Shown here piece after piece: positions 1 through 8,812 of a stretch of 64,000 nt of DNA. A program made the translations under genes and the position numbers. The notes under the pieces were generated by a model. It worked only from the letters and a program-made list of their open reading frames with translations, searched no databases and had not been told where the DNA came from. Numbering within the stretch: position 1 is the first letter of the stretch; each line of letters opens with the position of its first letter. The DNA lies in assembly GCF_008727865.1 (NCBI RefSeq), contig NZ_VTWU01000008.1:89418-153417 (forward strand), given 5' to 3'. Source of the stretch: Hymenobacter busanensis. GTDB lineage: Bacteria; Bacteroidota; Bacteroidia; Cytophagales; Hymenobacteraceae.

Positions 1-371
1 AAGCGCGTGAACACCCGGGCAATGGTTTCCTTGGAAGCCGACGAAGCCAGCTGCAGCGGCACGCCCGCGCGGTGCAGATCGAGCACCAGTTCCCGCGCGC
101 CGGGCAACAGGTCCAGCTCGGTGTCGGCATCGAAGGCAGCGCCGAACAGTTCCCGCTTGCGCAGCATCAGCGTTTCCACGTCGCCAACGAGGCCAAACTC
201 CTGCTTAAGCTGCTGGTAGACGTTGCGCGTAGACGAGCCCAGGAACGTGGCGTACTCCTCGGCCGACATTGGAATACCCAGCTCGGCGAAATGGCGAAAA
301 AAGGCGTCGTGGTGCAGCGGCTCGGTGTCAACGAGCACGCCGTCCATGTCGAAAATGACGGTTTGAATCAT
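1..371 (-). CDS. HAD-superfamily hydrolase, beta-phosphoglucomutase-like (3' end outside window)
   Basis: Only the N-terminal ~123 residues are in the window; the gene runs off the left edge. The start gives MIQTVIFDMDGVLVDTEPLH, containing HAD motif I (DxDGVLVD, nucleophile Asp8 and acid Asp10), followed by a helical cap and motif II (LASSAS) near residue 113. Family members are cytoplasmic Mg-dependent phosphatases or phosphomutases of subclass IA, acting on small sugar phosphates. The substrate cannot be told from this fragment. A perfect TACCTTTG box lies 27 bases upstream of the start codon. Confidence 0.85.
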   Translation of the reverse strand, partial: MIQTVIFDMDGVLVDTEPLHHDAFFRHFAELGIPMSAEEYATFLGSSTRNVYQQLKQEFGLVGDVETLMLRKRELFGAAFDADTELDLLPGARELVLDLHRAGVPLQLASSASKETIARVFTR

Positions 372-397
372 GCGGGCGGCTTGGGTGGAAGGCGCGG

Positions 398-405
398 CAA
401 AGGTA
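398..405 (-). promoter_or_regulatory. TACCTTTG promoter -7 box for the HAD gene
   Basis: TACCTTTG on the minus strand matches the Bacteroidota primary-sigma -7 consensus TAnnTTTG exactly and lies 27 bases before the HAD start codon. A TTG occurs 14 bases upstream, shorter than the usual ~19-base spacing, so the -33 box is uncertain. Confidence 0.5.
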
Positions 406-510
406 GACAGTCGGTACGGCAAAGCCCGTTCGGCCCCAACCAACACCCGGCTTGGCAGGGCGCTGGCGGAGCCAGACGGGCTTTGCGAATTACCAGTTAT
501 CGACGAAGCG

Positions 511-1944
511 TTACTGCCAGCCGCCACCCAACGCCCGGTACACATTCACCGTGGCATTCAGCTGCTGGAGCTTGGTTTCAATCAGGTCGAACTTCGATTC
601 CAGGGCGTCGCGCTGGGTGAAGAGCACCTCGGTATAATCGGCGCGGGCCGAGCTGAAGAGGCTGTTGGAAATGGTGCTCGACTCGTTCAGGGCCTGCACT
701 TCCTTGGCTTTTTCGCCGTAGCTTTTTTCCAGGTTGCTGATGCTGGCCAGTTGGTTGGCTACCTCGATGTAGGCGTTCAGCACGGTGCGCTCGTAGTTGT
801 ACACGGCCTGCGTCTGGCGGGCGTTGGCGCTGTAGTACAGGGCCTTGATGCCGTTCTTGTTGAACAGCGGCGCGGCTAGGTCGCCGGCCAGCGACAGGAG
901 CATCGACTCGGGCAAGGTGGTGAGCAGCGTGGGATTAAACGCGGCCGCCCCCACGGCAGCCGTGATGTCCAGCCGCGGGTAGAAGTTGGTGCGGGCCACC
1001 TGCACGTCCAGCTTGGCGGCGGCCAGGTTCTGCTCGGCCTGCCGGATGTCGGGGCGGTTCTGCAGCAGCTGGGCGGGCACGCCTGCCTGCATGGCTTTCG
1101 GCACCAGGTCGTTAAACGAAGCGGCGTTGCGCACCACCGGCTGCGGGTAGCGGCCGGCCAGAAAATTGATGCGGTTTTCCGTCTCCACGATGCGCTGCTG
1201 GATGTCGTACTGAATGGCCTGGGTGTGGTGCACCTGGGCCTCGAAGCGGCGCACGGCCAGCTCGGTTACCCGGGCCGCGTCCTTCTGCAGCCGCACGGCC
1301 TTCAGCGCGTTGCCCTGAATGTCGAGGTTCTGCCGGATGATGGCCAGCTGGTTGTCGAGGGCCAGCAACTCGTAGTAGGAGCTGGCAATTTCGGCCACCA
1401 GGTTGGTCACGGTGAAGTTTTTGCCCTCCACCGAAGCTAGGTAGCGCAGCGCGGCGGCTTTTTTGGCGTTGCGCAGCTTGTGCCAGATGTCCACTTCCCA
1501 GCGGGCGTAGGCCCCCACCTGAAAGTTGGTCAGCGGATCGGGCGTGCGGCGCTCCGGCTTGATGTCGACGTTTTCTTCGGTAGCACCGGGCAGGGTGTAG
1601 CGGGCGGCTTTTTCTACCTCGGCACCGGCGCCCAGGCCCACGGAGGGCAGGTACTCGCCTTTGCGGGCCCGCACTTCCTGCTGCGCAATGTCAATTTCCT
1701 GGCGCGTGATGTTCAGCTCCTGGTTGCGCTGCAGGGCCGTGTCAATCAGGGCTACTAGGTTGGGGTCGGTGAAAAATTCCTTCCACCGCAGGCGGGCCGA
1801 GTTGGCCGAGTCTTGGGCGGTGCCGAAACTCACCGGCACGGATTTGTTCTCGGTTTTCACCGCCAGCTGCGGGGTTTTGCAGGCGCCTACCGCCAGCGCC
1901 AGGCTGGCAGCGCCCAGGTAGCTATACAAACGGTACTTACGCAT
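511..1944 (-). CDS. RND efflux outer-membrane factor (TolC/OprM/NodT family lipoprotein)
   Basis: A 477-residue outer-membrane channel for a tripartite efflux pump. The N-terminus has a lipoprotein signal (hydrophobic stretch ending LAVGAC, lipidated Cys near residue 22). The rest shows the duplicated helical organisation of the OEP family, with repeats such as NRPDIRQAEQNLAAAKLDV typical of NodT-type factors. Its start overlaps the stop of the RND permease by 8 bases, so the two are translationally linked, and it is the last gene of the adaptor-permease-channel operon. Length is normal for the family. Exported substrates are not predictable. Confidence 0.93.
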   Translation of the reverse strand: MRKYRLYSYLGAASLALAVGACKTPQLAVKTENKSVPVSFGTAQDSANSARLRWKEFFTDPNLVALIDTALQRNQELNITRQEIDIAQQEVRARKGEYLPSVGLGAGAEVEKAARYTLPGATEENVDIKPERRTPDPLTNFQVGAYARWEVDIWHKLRNAKKAAALRYLASVEGKNFTVTNLVAEIASSYYELLALDNQLAIIRQNLDIQGNALKAVRLQKDAARVTELAVRRFEAQVHHTQAIQYDIQQRIVETENRINFLAGRYPQPVVRNAASFNDLVPKAMQAGVPAQLLQNRPDIRQAEQNLAAAKLDVQVARTNFYPRLDITAAVGAAAFNPTLLTTLPESMLLSLAGDLAAPLFNKNGIKALYYSANARQTQAVYNYERTVLNAYIEVANQLASISNLEKSYGEKAKEVQALNESSTISNSLFSSARADYTEVLFTQRDALESKFDLIETKLQQLNATVNVYRALGGGWQ

Positions 1945-4900
1945 AGGGCTCCATTTCTTCCAGTGTCACGCGGGGCTCTACGCCTTCGAGGATCGGGGCT
2001 TCGTTTTCGTCCCGAATCAGTTTTTTGCTGCCGGCCAGGGTGCCGAACAAGTAGTACAAGCCGGGGATGATGATGACGCCGAACACGGTGCCGAACAGCA
2101 TGCCGCCCAAGGCCGACGAGCCGATGGTGCGGTTGCCAATGGCCCCGGCGCCGGTGGCCACCACCAGCGGAATCAGGCCGGCAATAAAGGCAAACGAGGT
2201 CATCAGAATGGGGCGGAAACGCACTTTGGCGCCTTCGATTGCAGCCTCGCTCACCGACAGTCCTTCTTCGTGCTTCAGGGCCGCGAATTCCACGATCAGC
2301 ACCGCGTTCTTACCCAGCAGACCCACGAGCATCACCAGCCCCACCTGGGCGTAAATGTCGTTGGCCAGACCAAACATTTTGATGAACAGGAACGAGCCGA
2401 ACACGCCCGCTACCAGCGAGAAAATAACGGCCAGCGGCAGCATAAAGCTTTCGTACTGCGCGGCCAGTACCAGGTACACGAACACGAGCACCACCAGGAA
2501 AATGATGGTCGATTCGTTGCCGCGGCCCACTTCGTCTTTCGAGAGGCCGCCCCAGTCGATGTCGTAGCCGTGGGGCAAGTCTTTAGCTACCTCCTGCACC
2601 GCCTTGATGGCCTCACCCGAGCTGTAGCCGGGGGCTGCGCCGCCCCGAATGGAGGCCGTGGTGTACATGTTGTAGCGGTTGATTTCGTTGGCGCCCTGGG
2701 TCTTCACGATTTTCATGAAGGCCGAGAACGGCACCATGTCGCCCTTGTCGTTTTTGGCCCACATGTTCAGCACATCCTCGGGCAGCTTGCGGTACTCGGG
2801 CGAGGCCTGCACAAACACCTTGAAGAAGCGCTGGTACTTGATGAAGCCCAGCTCGTAGGTTGAGCCCACCAGCACCGACAGGGTGTTCATGGCGTTGCCG
2901 ATGCTCACGCCTTTCTGCATGGCCAGGTCGTTGTCGATTTTCAACTCGTACTGCGGGTAATTGGCCGAGAAGAAGGTGAACAGGCCGGCCAGCTCCTTGC
3001 GCTTCTTGAGCTTGGCCATGAACTCGGCATTCACCTTTTCCAGGGCTTTGTAGTCGCCGGAGTTGGTTTTGTCGAGCAGCTGCAGCTGAAAACCGCCCGC
3101 CGCGCCGTAGCCCGGCACCGCCGGCGGCTCGAAGAATTCGATGGTCGCGCCGGGAATCTCGTGCGCCTTCTTCTCCAGGTTTTCGATGATGTCGGCAATG
3201 GATTCCTTGCGTTCCGACCACGGTTTCAGGTCGAGCAGCAAGGTGCCGGCGTTGGAGCCGCGGCCTTCAGTCAGCACTTCGTAGCCGGCCAGCGAAGAGA
3301 TGTTGGCAATGCCGGGAATGTCCTTGGCCAGGCCGGCCAGGCGCTGCGACACCGCGTTGGTTTGCTCCAGCGTGGTGCCGGGCGGCGTCTGCACAATGGC
3401 GTAAATCAGGCCCTGGTCTTCGCTCGGGATAAAACCCGCCGGCAGCCCCGCCGTGATGCCCCAGATGCCCAGCCCGAAGGCCAGCAGCAGGCCCAGGGTG
3501 ATGTAGCGCTTGGCCACAATCAGCGTCAGCAGGCGCACGTAGGCGTTGGTGAGCTTCTCGAAACCGCGGTTAAACCAGTCGAAGAAGCGCTGCAGGGGCG
3601 TCTGCTTCTTGGGTTGGCCGTGGTGGTTTTTCAGAATCATGGCGCAAAGCACCGGCGTCAGCGTTAGGGCTACGAGGCCCGAAATGACAATGCCCGTGGC
3701 CATGGTGATGGAAAACTGGCGGTAGAAAATACCCACCGGGCCGGTCATGAACGACACCGGCACAAATACGGCCGTCATCATGATGGTAATGGCAATGATG
3801 GCGCCGCTGATTTCGCCCACCACTTTGCGCACCGCATTGTAGGGCGAGAGGTGCTCTTCCTCCATCTTGGCGTGCACGGCCTCAATCACCACAATGGCGT
3901 TGTCGACCACGATGCCGATGGAAAGTACCAGGGCAAACAGCGTAATCATGTTGATGGTGAGGCCGAATGCCTGCATGGCAATGAACGAGCCGACCAGCGA
4001 CACGGGCACGGCCAGGGCCGGAATGAGCGTGGAGCGCCAGTCGCCCAGGAACAGGAACACCACCAGGGCCACCAGAATAAAGGCGTCGCGCAGGGTGTGA
4101 ATTACATTCTCAATCGAGGCGTCGAGGAAGTTCGACACGTCGTAGGTGATTTTGTAGTCCATGCCGGGCGGAAAGCTGGTTTTCTTCAGCTCTTCCAGCT
4201 TAGCTTTCACTTCCTTAATCACATCGGAGGCGTTGGAGCCGTAGGTCTGCTTGAGCACGATGGCCGCCGACGGATACTGATTCAGGTTGGAGTAGATGTC
4301 GTAGTACTCCGAGCCCAGCTCCACGGTGGCCACGTCGCGTAGGTGCAGGCTTTCGCCGTTGGCGTTGGCCCGCAACACCACGTTTTTGTACTGTTCCACG
4401 TCGTTGAAGCGGCCCTGATAGCTGAGCACGTACTCCAAGGACTGCGCCTGCTTGCCGTCGGAGCGGCCGATGCGGCCCGGCGAGCCGATAACACTCTGCT
4501 CTTCCAGCGCCTTCATCACGTCGTCGACCGAGATGTTGTAGGCGCGCATGCGGTCGGGCTTGAGCCACACGCGCATGGCGTACTGGCGGCTGCCCAGAAT
4601 GCTGGCCCGCCCAATGCCGTTGAGGCGCTGCAGCTCGGGCAGCATGTTCACGCCGGCAAAGTTGAACAGGTACTTCATGTCCGTGTTCTTGTCTTTCGAG
4701 TACAAGTTCACGTACATCAGCATGTTGGGCACCACGCGGTTTACCACCACGCCTTCGCGCTGCACCAGCAGCGGCAGGCGGTTGAGCACCTGCGCAATGC
4801 GGGTGTTCACGTTCACCACGGCCTGGTCCGGGTTGGTGCCCAGGTTGAACACAATCTGGATGTTGGCCTCGCCGGCCGATACGGCGTCGGAGGTCATGTA

Positions 4901-5128
4901 TTTCATGCCCGGCACGCCGTTGACGGCCTGCTCCAAGGGAATGAGTACCGACTCGGTCAGCACCTTGGCGCTGGCGCCGGGGTACGAGGCGCTGACCATG
5001 ACCAGCGGCGGGGAAATTTCGGGAAACTGCGACGTGGGCAGCTGCACGATGGCCAGCCCGCCCAAAAGCAGAATGGACACCGAAATAACGATGGCGAAAA
5101 CCGGCCGTCGAATGAATTTGCTGAACAT
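1937..5128 (-). CDS. RND efflux permease, HAE1/AcrB family
   Basis: A 1063-residue inner-membrane proton/drug antiporter, the pump of the tripartite system. Family features are visible: first TM segment after MFSKFIRRPVFAI, large periplasmic loops after TM1 and TM7, and the TM4 motif SIGIVVDNAIVVIEAV. At the proton-relay position of AcrB (Asp407-Asp408) this protein has Asp409-Asn410, so the second acid is replaced by Asn. The TM10 Lys is kept (GLLGKNAVLIVEFA). It sits between the adaptor (upstream) and the outer-membrane factor (8-base overlap downstream). No TetR or other local regulator is next to the operon. Confidence 0.95.
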   Translation of the reverse strand: MFSKFIRRPVFAIVISVSILLLGGLAIVQLPTSQFPEISPPLVMVSASYPGASAKVLTESVLIPLEQAVNGVPGMKYMTSDAVSAGEANIQIVFNLGTNPDQAVVNVNTRIAQVLNRLPLLVQREGVVVNRVVPNMLMYVNLYSKDKNTDMKYLFNFAGVNMLPELQRLNGIGRASILGSRQYAMRVWLKPDRMRAYNISVDDVMKALEEQSVIGSPGRIGRSDGKQAQSLEYVLSYQGRFNDVEQYKNVVLRANANGESLHLRDVATVELGSEYYDIYSNLNQYPSAAIVLKQTYGSNASDVIKEVKAKLEELKKTSFPPGMDYKITYDVSNFLDASIENVIHTLRDAFILVALVVFLFLGDWRSTLIPALAVPVSLVGSFIAMQAFGLTINMITLFALVLSIGIVVDNAIVVIEAVHAKMEEEHLSPYNAVRKVVGEISGAIIAITIMMTAVFVPVSFMTGPVGIFYRQFSITMATGIVISGLVALTLTPVLCAMILKNHHGQPKKQTPLQRFFDWFNRGFEKLTNAYVRLLTLIVAKRYITLGLLLAFGLGIWGITAGLPAGFIPSEDQGLIYAIVQTPPGTTLEQTNAVSQRLAGLAKDIPGIANISSLAGYEVLTEGRGSNAGTLLLDLKPWSERKESIADIIENLEKKAHEIPGATIEFFEPPAVPGYGAAGGFQLQLLDKTNSGDYKALEKVNAEFMAKLKKRKELAGLFTFFSANYPQYELKIDNDLAMQKGVSIGNAMNTLSVLVGSTYELGFIKYQRFFKVFVQASPEYRKLPEDVLNMWAKNDKGDMVPFSAFMKIVKTQGANEINRYNMYTTASIRGGAAPGYSSGEAIKAVQEVAKDLPHGYDIDWGGLSKDEVGRGNESTIIFLVVLVFVYLVLAAQYESFMLPLAVIFSLVAGVFGSFLFIKMFGLANDIYAQVGLVMLVGLLGKNAVLIVEFAALKHEEGLSVSEAAIEGAKVRFRPILMTSFAFIAGLIPLVVATGAGAIGNRTIGSSALGGMLFGTVFGVIIIPGLYYLFGTLAGSKKLIRDENEAPILEGVEPRVTLEEMEPYA

Positions 5129-5130
5129 TT

Positions 5131-5251
5131 TTTTGGCTATTAGCTACTGGCTGATGGCTGTTAGCTGGTTCTGGAAAAGCACTACAAGGCCGCTGCTGTC
5201 CGCTCGTTGCCTGTGAAAAAGGCTAGCAGCTAACAGCTAGTGGCCAAAAGC
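5131..5251. repeat. Imperfect inverted repeat with GCTnnTAGCT-type words inside the RND operon
   Basis: The gap between adaptor and permease starts with TTTTGGCTATTAGCT and ends with the reverse complement of TTTTGGCCACTAGCT. The two arms match at about 20 of 28 positions, with mostly transition differences. Similar TTAGCT-rich words recur near 36940-36960 and 44700-44727. No ORF is seen here. It may form a long mRNA hairpin that separates adaptor and permease expression (inference). Confidence 0.5.
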
Positions 5252-5252
5252 T

Positions 5253-6344
5253 TTATTCAGAGTACACTTTCAGGTGCGCGATGACGCTCTGCGGGGCCTT
5301 GTAGTCGTAGGCCACTGTGTCGCCGTCTTTCACTTTGCGCAGGCCTTCCAGCATAATCCGGTCGTTGGCCGTAATTCCGGCTTGGATGACGTACAGATCA
5401 GGCATTTCGGAGCCAATCTTGATTTCGCGCTGGTGCACCACGTTGTTCTTGTCGACCACGAACACGTACTTCTTTTCCAAAATCTCGAAGGTGGCTTTCT
5501 GCGGAATGATCAGCGCGTGTTGCAGCGGCACGGTCATCAGTACGCTGCCGGTTTCGCCGTTGCGCAGCAGGCCGTCGGGGTTCGGGAAAGTGGCGCGGAA
5601 GGCAATGTTGCCGGTTTCGTTGTTGAAATCGGCCTCGATGGTTTGCACCACACCGGTCTGATTGAACACCTCGTTGTTGGCCATGCGCAGCTTCACGTGC
5701 GCGACCTTGTCGTTGGCTTTGGCGTGGGCCTTGTAAGCCAGGTATTCGGCCTCGGGCACGTTGTAGTACACCCACATCTTGCTATTATCCGATAGCGTCG
5801 TGAGCAGGTCGCCTTCGTCCACCAAGCTGCCGAGCCGGGCCTGAAAGTGGTCCATAATGCCGCTGAACGGCGCCCGAATGGTGGTGAAGCCCAGGTGCGT
5901 CTGGGCCAGGGCCACTTCGGCTTTGGCCTTTTCCAGCTTGGCCTGTGACAAGGCCAACTCGTTCGGCGACACAATTTTACCGTCGGCCAGCTTCTTCGTG
6001 TTCTGGTACTCGATGCTCACAAACTTGGCCTCGGCCTCGGCCTTTTTCAGCTCGGCCTGGTACAGCAGCGGCATGATCTGGAACATCAGTTGCCCCTCGT
6101 GTACCTGTTGCCCTTCGTCGACGAAGATCTTCTGCAGGTAGCCCTTTTCCAGTGCCCGCAATTCAATGTGCTGGATGGAATGTACCTGAGCTACGTACTC
6201 CTTGGTGATGGTCGTGTCGCGCTGCAGCGGACTGGTTACCAGAAATCTGAGCTTCTCTTCTTTGGCCTCTTCGTGTTTCGAGCAGCTGGTGGAGCAATAC
6301 AAGAAACCCAAGCTCATACCCATGAGCAGGAACGTTCTTTTCAT
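5253..6344 (-). CDS. RND efflux periplasmic adaptor subunit (membrane fusion protein)
   Basis: A 363-residue HlyD/AcrA-type adaptor that links the inner-membrane pump to the outer-membrane channel. The N-terminus is a lipoprotein signal (YCSTSC, lipid Cys near residue 21). It is followed by a lipoyl-like half motif (LRALEKGYLQKIFVDEGQ), an alpha-helical hairpin (about residues 95-145), the second lipoyl half (TTIRAPFSGIMDHFQARLGS), and beta-barrel and membrane-proximal domains. It is the first gene of the operon; the gap to the permease is 124 bases and carries an inverted repeat. No clear promoter box was found upstream. Confidence 0.93.
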   Translation of the reverse strand: MKRTFLLMGMSLGFLYCSTSCSKHEEAKEEKLRFLVTSPLQRDTTITKEYVAQVHSIQHIELRALEKGYLQKIFVDEGQQVHEGQLMFQIMPLLYQAELKKAEAEAKFVSIEYQNTKKLADGKIVSPNELALSQAKLEKAKAEVALAQTHLGFTTIRAPFSGIMDHFQARLGSLVDEGDLLTTLSDNSKMWVYYNVPEAEYLAYKAHAKANDKVAHVKLRMANNEVFNQTGVVQTIEADFNNETGNIAFRATFPNPDGLLRNGETGSVLMTVPLQHALIIPQKATFEILEKKYVFVVDKNNVVHQREIKIGSEMPDLYVIQAGITANDRIMLEGLRKVKDGDTVAYDYKAPQSVIAHLKVYSE

Positions 6345-6488
6345 AAGTACCTTAACAGGCGGTTAGTAGTCCTGGAAAACGAGGTGGTTGCGGCACGCAC
6401 AGGTCAACATCAGCGTCAATGCCGGCGCCGCAAAGCGGGTTTACTGATGTTGGGTGCTGCAAAACAAGCGTGGCTACATGAAGACGCT

Positions 6489-6569
6489 ATGAATAGGCAA
6501 CAATCCCTGCAACTACCGCTGCGCTTGCCGGTAGATTATCCTTTCCGTGGCCGTTCAGATTGGGCATAA
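6489..6569 (+). CDS. Possible 26-residue small ORF ending in a terminator
   Basis: An ATG ORF of 26 codons starts MNRQQSLQLPLRL and ends RGRSDWA. Its TAA stop is the first three bases of an 18-bp perfect terminator stem, so a plus-strand transcript would end immediately after it. It lies in the 300-base gap upstream of the RND operon. No similarity is recognised and no convincing promoter is seen, so it may be a chance ORF. Confidence 0.25.
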   Translation: MNRQQSLQLPLRLPVDYPFRGRSDWA

Positions 6570-6608
6570 AACAAGCAAGCGGACCCTGGAGTCCGCTTGC
6601 TTGTTTTA
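6567..6608. terminator. Bidirectional intrinsic terminator downstream of ispG
   Basis: A perfect 18-bp inverted repeat (left arm TAAAACAAGCAAGCGGAC) with a 6-base loop and T-rich flanks on both strands. It lies 37 bases past the ispG stop on the minus strand and directly after the small plus-strand ORF. Confidence 0.85.
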
Positions 6609-6644
6609 TTACGCTACTGCCGTTTCGTAAACGGTGTCTACCAA

Positions 6645-8642
6645 CTACACCCCTACTGGCTCTTCCACCGCTACCGGCTCCACCCAGCGGCCGTCCTCGC
6701 GGATGAGGTTGATCAGCTCGTCCACGGCGGCTTCTTCGGGCACCGATTTCTTGATGACTTCCTGGCCGCGGTAGAGGGCAATTTTGCCTCGGCCCACGCC
6801 CACGTAGCCGTAGTCGGCGTCGGCCATTTCGCCGGGGCCGTTCACGATGCAGCCCATAATGCCGATTTTGACGCCCTTCAAATGGTCGGTGCGGCGGCGA
6901 ATCATAGCGGTAGTTTCGGGCAGGTCGAAGAGCGTACGGCCGCAGCTGGGGCAGCTGATGTACTCCGTCTTGCTCATGCGGGTACGCGCCGCCTGCAATA
7001 TTCCGAAGCCGAGCTGGTTGAGTGCGTCGAGACGGGCCAGCCAGGTGTTCTGGTCGGCATCGGGCAGCTTTTCGGTGCTGAGCACCACGCCGTCACCGAG
7101 GCCGTCGAGCAGCAGGCCGCCTACGTCGGTGGCGGCGTACAGTTGGGTTTGCTCGGGCGCCTGCTCAGGGTACTGGCGGTTGATGATGACGGGATTAGTT
7201 ACGCCCGCGTTCAGCAGCCGGAAGAAGGCCCGGCGGATTTCGGGCATGGCGTGGGCGTTGTCGGTGTAGAGGATGACCACCACCGTTTTATCGGTGCGCA
7301 GCTGCTCCAGGGCCGCGTCGGTAAGCGTTTCCAGGTTGTGGAAGACGAAGTTGGTTTCGGGATGCCGCACGGCCGCCCCGGCGTACTCGCCGGAGGTGAA
7401 CACCGGAAAGTGTTCTTCCCGCCGGCCGGCGTCGAGCCAGGCGCTGTAGTCCACCAGCTCCTTCAGGCCGTTGGGCAGCATGAAAGGCGCCGGGCGCTGG
7501 CCGGTATAGATGAAGTCGGCCCCTAGGTCGTTCATCTGGAACTTGTCAAGGAAGGCCGAGTACAGGTGCCCCACGCAGCGCAGGTCGGCATACTCCAGCT
7601 GCGGCAGGCGCGAAATATCGGCCAGCACGCGCGGTACGTTCGTGCCGCCGATGTTCAACACCTCGTGCGTCGGGCGGCGGTGGTACTGGTACGGGTCGAT
7701 GGGCACTTCCGTCACCGGCGCAATGAACTTGGCTTCGGCAGCCCGGTGCGTGTACCGGTCGATGAGCATGCGGGCCACGGGGGCTTCGGCTTCGGGGGGC
7801 TCGGTCAGGCTCACCCGCACGGTGTCGCCCAAGCCATCTTCCAGCAGGGTGCCGATGCCCACGGCCGACTTGATGCGCCCGTCCTCGGCTTCGCCGGCCT
7901 CGGTCACGCCCAGGTGCAGCGGATACGGCTGCAAGCCCTCGGCTTCGAGCTTCTGCACCAGCAGGCGGTAGGCCTGCACCATCACCTGGGTATTGGAGGC
8001 CTTCATGGAGAGGACCACGTTGTAGTAGTTCTCGTCTTCGCAGATGCGCAGAAACTCCAGCGCCGACTCCACCATGCCCAGCGGGGTGTCGCCGTAGCGC
8101 GACAGGATGCGGTCCGACAACGAGCCGTGGTTCGTGCCGATGCGCATGGCCGTGCCGTACTGCTTGCAAATTTGCACCAAGGGCCGAAACCGCTCCCGAA
8201 TGCGCTCAATCTCGCCCTGGTACTCGGCGTCGGTATACTCGATGGTCTGGAATTTCTTCTTGTCGACGTAGTTGCCGGGGTTCACGCGCACCTTCTCCAC
8301 GATGCGGGCGGCCAGCTCGGCGGCGTTGGGCGTGAAGTGAATGTCGGCAATGAGCGGCACCGTGCAGCCGCGCTTGCGCAGCTCCTTCTTGATTTCGAGC
8401 AGGTTCTGGGCCTCCTTCATACTGGGGGCCGTGATGCGCACGTACTCGCAGCCAGCTTCCACCATGCGCAGCGTTTCCTCCACCGAGCCCAGGGTGTCCA
8501 TGGTGTCGACGGTAGTCATGCTCTGCACCCGGATGGGGTAATGGCCGCCCAGGGGCAGGTCGCCGATGTTCACCACGCGGGCTTCGCGGCGCTTGTATTC
8601 GGTAAGGCTGGGGCAGTAAATCTTGGAAGCGGAAGTGCTCAT
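6645..8642 (-). CDS. ispG: 4-hydroxy-3-methylbut-2-enyl-diphosphate synthase, long (plant-type) form
   Basis: IspG/GcpE reduces methylerythritol cyclodiphosphate to HMBPP in the MEP isoprenoid pathway using a [4Fe-4S] cluster. The protein is 665 residues with an N-terminal TIM-barrel part (VQSMTTVDT, ADIHF, RIGTNHGSL), a large inserted middle domain, and a C-terminal cluster domain. Cluster ligands are visible: Cys564 and Cys567 in CPSCGRT, Cys598 and Glu605 in GCIVNGPGE. The ~665-residue length fits the three-domain form known from plants and Bacteroidota, against ~370 in E. coli. I chose the ATG at 8642; a TTG 27 bases upstream is also in frame. TACCTTTG lies about 60 bases upstream, and a strong terminator follows. 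Confidence 0.97.
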   Translation of the reverse strand: MSTSASKIYCPSLTEYKRREARVVNIGDLPLGGHYPIRVQSMTTVDTMDTLGSVEETLRMVEAGCEYVRITAPSMKEAQNLLEIKKELRKRGCTVPLIADIHFTPNAAELAARIVEKVRVNPGNYVDKKKFQTIEYTDAEYQGEIERIRERFRPLVQICKQYGTAMRIGTNHGSLSDRILSRYGDTPLGMVESALEFLRICEDENYYNVVLSMKASNTQVMVQAYRLLVQKLEAEGLQPYPLHLGVTEAGEAEDGRIKSAVGIGTLLEDGLGDTVRVSLTEPPEAEAPVARMLIDRYTHRAAEAKFIAPVTEVPIDPYQYHRRPTHEVLNIGGTNVPRVLADISRLPQLEYADLRCVGHLYSAFLDKFQMNDLGADFIYTGQRPAPFMLPNGLKELVDYSAWLDAGRREEHFPVFTSGEYAGAAVRHPETNFVFHNLETLTDAALEQLRTDKTVVVILYTDNAHAMPEIRRAFFRLLNAGVTNPVIINRQYPEQAPEQTQLYAATDVGGLLLDGLGDGVVLSTEKLPDADQNTWLARLDALNQLGFGILQAARTRMSKTEYISCPSCGRTLFDLPETTAMIRRRTDHLKGVKIGIMGCIVNGPGEMADADYGYVGVGRGKIALYRGQEVIKKSVPEEAAVDELINLIREDGRWVEPVAVEEPVGV

Positions 8643-8701
8643 GCAGCAGAAACGATAGACGGAAGCCAAACAGCCCCGGGAAGGGCAAAGTTGCTCGGCG
8701 G

Positions 8702-8709
8702 CAAAGGTA
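8702..8709 (-). promoter_or_regulatory. TACCTTTG promoter -7 box for ispG
   Basis: Exact TAnnTTTG match on the minus strand, 60 bases upstream of the ispG ATG. No clear TTG -33 box is seen at the usual spacing. Confidence 0.5.
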
Positions 8710-8779
8710 CGAAGGCCGGGGAAGCTGTTCCGTGGTCTTTCTCGCCTGAGCGAATGTGAGCCAGCGGATAAAAAGGAAC

Positions 8780-8812
8780 GTCATGCTGAGCCCCGCGAAG
8801 CATCTCTACTAC
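8780..8812 (+). repeat. GTCATGCTGAGC-type intergenic repeat, copy 1
   Basis: Starts GTCATGCTGAGC followed by CCCGCGAAGCATCTCT. A related inverted copy (GTCCTGCTGAGC on the minus strand) lies at 9186-9197, and a relative (GTCATCCTGAGC) is at 38488-38499. The repeat overlaps the 3' end of the small minus-strand gene and encodes its last residues. Confidence 0.6.

Noticed and set aside
420..486. 11-bp inverted repeat GCAAAGCCCGT/ACGGGCTTTGC downstream of the outer-membrane factor
   Set aside because: The loop is 45 bases and no T run follows on either strand, so I do not call it a terminator.
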